A stretch of 64,000 nucleotides of DNA from assembly GCA_035652235.1 (NCBI GenBank), contig DASREE010000032.1:1-64000 (forward strand). The letters are read 5' to 3'. Below the pieces are notes generated by a model. That model was not told where the DNA came from. It made no database searches and worked only from the letters and a program-made list of their open reading frames with translations. Numbering within the stretch: the stretch's first letter is position 1; each line of letters begins with the position of its first letter. Below, piece after piece: positions 62,293-64,000 of this stretch. Made by a program: the position numbers and the translations under genes. This DNA comes from PALSA-612 sp035652235. GTDB taxonomy: Bacteria; Actinomycetota; Thermoleophilia; Gaiellales; Gaiellaceae.

Positions 62293-63767
62293 ACATCCAG
62301 CTCCAGGTCCTCGGCGCCGCGCTGCAGGCGGTCGCGGAGGAGATGGGCGCCGTGCTCGTGCGCTCCGCCTACTCGGCGAACATCAAAGAGCGGCGCGACT
62401 GCTCGACCGCGCTGTTCGACGAGCGGGGGCGCATGATCGTGCAGGCGGAGCACATCCCCGTGCACCTGGGCGCGATGCCGGAGGCCGTCGCGGCCGTCCG
62501 CGCGCGCGACCCCGCACCCGGAGAGCTGTTCGTGCTCAACGACCCGTACACCGGGGGCACGCACCTGCCGGACATCACGCTCGTCTCGCGCGTTCCCTGC
62601 GGCTACGCCGTCTCGCGGGCGCACCACGCGGACGTGGGCGGAATGGAGCCCGCCAGCCTGCCGGCGGCCTCGCGCGAGATCTACCAGGAGGGCATCGTCG
62701 TCCCGCCCGTCCGGCTCGACGGGGAGGTGCTGACCCTCCTGCTCGCCAACATGCGCCATCCGGACGAGCGTCGAGGCGACCTGCGCGCGCAGCTGGCGGC
62801 GCACCGGCTCGCCGAGCGGCGGCTGGCCGAGCTCGTCGCCCGCCGCGGCGAGGAGGCGGTCGCGGGGGCGATGGAGCAGCTGTACCGCTACTCGGAGCGC
62901 GTCGTCCGGGCTGCGATCGGCCGGCTGCCCGACGGGCGCTACGAGGCGGCGGAGGTGCTCGAGCCGATCGAGGGGACGCTGGAGCTCCGCGTGGCGGTGA
63001 CGATCGCAGGCGACGCGATCGACGTCGACTTCGAGGGCACCTCGCCGCAGCACGAGGGCAACCTCAACTGCCCGCTCGCGGTCACGCGCTCGGCCTGCTA
63101 CTTCGTCGTCCGCTGCCTGACCGAGCCGGACCTGCCGTCGTCCGGGGGTGCCTACGAGCCGGTGACGGTGCGGGCGCCCGTGGGCTGCCTCGTCAACGCC
63201 CGACCACCGGCGGCGGTCGTCGCCGGCAATACCGAGACCTCGAGCCGGATCGTCGACGCCGTCTTCGCTGCGCTCGGCCGGGCGCTGCCGGTGCCGGCGC
63301 AGGGCCAGGGCACGATGAACAACGTCACCTTCGGCGGCCGCGGCTTCACCTACTACGAGACGATCGCAGGCGGTCAGGGGGCGTGCCCTGAGGCGGACGG
63401 CCCGAGCGCCGTCCACGTGGCCATGTCCAACACGCTCAACACCCCGGTGGAGGCGCTCGAGCTCGCCTACCCGTTGCGGGTGGAGCGTTACGCGCTGCGG
63501 CTCGGGTCCGGGGGGCGAGGGCGGTTCCGCGGCGGCGACGGCGTCGTCCGCGAGCTGCGCGTGCTCGAGGACGCCCGGTTGTCGCTCCTCGCGGAGCGTC
63601 GGCTCCACGCTCCCGCCGGCGCTGCGGGCGGCGAGCCGGGCGCGCGCGGCCGCACGCTCCTGAACGGCGTCGAGCTTCCGCCGAAGACGACCCGGCGGCT
63701 ACAGGCAGGCGACCTCCTCCGCGTCGAGACGCCCGGCGGCGGCGGGTACGGTCCCGCTTCGCGTTAG
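62289..63767 (+). CDS. hyuB: Hydantoinase/5-oxoprolinase subunit B
   Basis: Partner subunit (492 residues) with AVAEEMGAVLVRSAYSANIKERRDCSTALFDERGRMIVQAEHIPVHLGAMPEAV, LNDPYTGGTHLPDITLV, AHHADVGGMEPASLPAASREIYQEGIVVPPVRL and, near the end, GSGGRGRFRGGDGVVREL and LRVETPGGGGYG. Together with HyuA it forms the ATP-dependent amidohydrolase or carboxylase. No transporter or hydantoin racemase accompanies the pair. Confidence 0.93.
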   Translation: MNIQLQVLGAALQAVAEEMGAVLVRSAYSANIKERRDCSTALFDERGRMIVQAEHIPVHLGAMPEAVAAVRARDPAPGELFVLNDPYTGGTHLPDITLVSRVPCGYAVSRAHHADVGGMEPASLPAASREIYQEGIVVPPVRLDGEVLTLLLANMRHPDERRGDLRAQLAAHRLAERRLAELVARRGEEAVAGAMEQLYRYSERVVRAAIGRLPDGRYEAAEVLEPIEGTLELRVAVTIAGDAIDVDFEGTSPQHEGNLNCPLAVTRSACYFVVRCLTEPDLPSSGGAYEPVTVRAPVGCLVNARPPAAVVAGNTETSSRIVDAVFAALGRALPVPAQGQGTMNNVTFGGRGFTYYETIAGGQGACPEADGPSAVHVAMSNTLNTPVEALELAYPLRVERYALRLGSGGRGRFRGGDGVVRELRVLEDARLSLLAERRLHAPAGAAGGEPGARGRTLLNGVELPPKTTRRLQAGDLLRVETPGGGGYGPASR

Positions 63768-63770
63768 ACT
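63765..63770 (+). promoter_or_regulatory. -10 element of the last gene
   Basis: TAGACT overlaps the hyuB stop and lies six bases before the GTG at 63777. Confidence 0.5.
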
Positions 63771-63776
63771 TGCGCG

Positions 63777-64000
63777 GTGGTCTGGGAGCTGGTCTTTCTC
63801 CTCGTCATCCTGAAGATTCCGGTCGTCTACCTGTGCTGGGTCGTGTGGTGGGCGCTGAGGTCGAAGCCCGAGCCGCCCGAACCGCTCGAGGGCGCGCTCG
63901 CCACCTCGCCTCTCGCGCCTGCGCCGAGGCCCGCCTGGAGCCTGCTCCGCGGACCGAGCCGGCGCCGGCCGCGGCGCCCCGGACCGCACGGCGCGCCCCG
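63777..64000 (+). CDS. Small membrane protein, 3' partial
   Basis: The frame is open to the window end. It starts VVWELVFLLVILKIPVVYLC and continues through WVVWWALRSKPEPPEP, one transmembrane helix followed by a Pro/Arg-rich cytosolic tail. The leaderless -10 and the clean membrane segment support a real gene. The C-terminus lies outside, so length and any further domain are unknown. Confidence 0.6.
   Translation, partial: MVWELVFLLVILKIPVVYLCWVVWWALRSKPEPPEPLEGALATSPLAPAPRPAWSLLRGPSRRRPRRPGPHGAP

Noticed and set aside
1..64000. CRISPR array, insertion sequence, prophage or integrative element
   Set aside because: I saw no regularly spaced repeats, transposase or integrase motifs, flanking direct repeats or compositional break. 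The few repeats found are single short duplications.

Overview
The window is about 64 kb of very GC-rich, densely packed bacterial chromosome with many GTG and TTG starts and 1-4 nt stop/start overlaps. Gene content (ClpX, MreBCD/PBP2/RodA, a large RNase E/G, L21-L27-Obg-NadD-RsfS, group 3b-type NiFe hydrogenase, an actinobacterial-style arg cluster) suggests a deep-branching actinobacterium, most likely class Thermoleophilia. That placement is inference. I see no rRNA, CRISPR array, insertion sequence, phage gene or conjugation gene.

Layout. 1-8.5 kb: clpX (5' end missing), a GntR/FCD regulator with a small upstream gene and three operator-like palindromes, valS, an acetyltransferase, folC, small membrane and zinc-ribbon proteins, ndk, maf. 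8.6-15.6 kb: the elongasome operon mreB-mreC-mreD-mrdA-rodA and a DUF697 protein. 15.7-21.7 kb: RNase E/G, rplU, rpmA, obgE, nadD, rsfS. 21.7-24.6 kb: a tRNA-Ala(GGC) directly abutting a PEP-mutase-family gene, a strong hairpin, then an HTH-TPR regulator divergent from a 28-residue hydrophobic peptide gene, with a palindrome covering both -35 boxes. 24.7-27.5 kb: a DUF47/PhoU-like protein with a Pit phosphate transporter, and an LPG-synthase-like membrane protein.

27.6-37.7 kb: a NiFe hydrogenase island. hypF-hypC-hypC'-hypD-hypE run leftward. The structural genes (beta, a lone Crp-type sensor domain, gamma, delta, alpha), a maturation protease and a HypA lacking its zinc domain run rightward from the same divergent promoter region. 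No hypB is present. 37.8-49.7 kb: a GAF/HD-GYP/GAF/GAF/GGDEF cyclic-di-GMP protein, a degenerate metallo-beta-lactamase-fold protein, a secreted beta-propeller, Nudix, 6-phosphogluconate dehydrogenase, glucokinase, thiI, and a secreted internally duplicated protein coupled to a two-component system.

49.7-60.5 kb: argC-J-B-D-R-G-H leftward, divergent from carA-carB across an AT-rich ArgR-type operator region. argF is absent, and CarB ends before the allosteric MGS domain. 60.5-64 kb: hyuA-hyuB and the start of a small membrane protein.

Throughout, a TAnnnT -10 hexamer sits about 6-11 nt upstream of many start codons, implying widespread leaderless transcription. I used this pattern to choose several starts. 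The best candidates for something undescribed are the HTH-TPR/peptide pair, the regulatory-domain-less CarB, and the pared-down hydrogenase maturation set.
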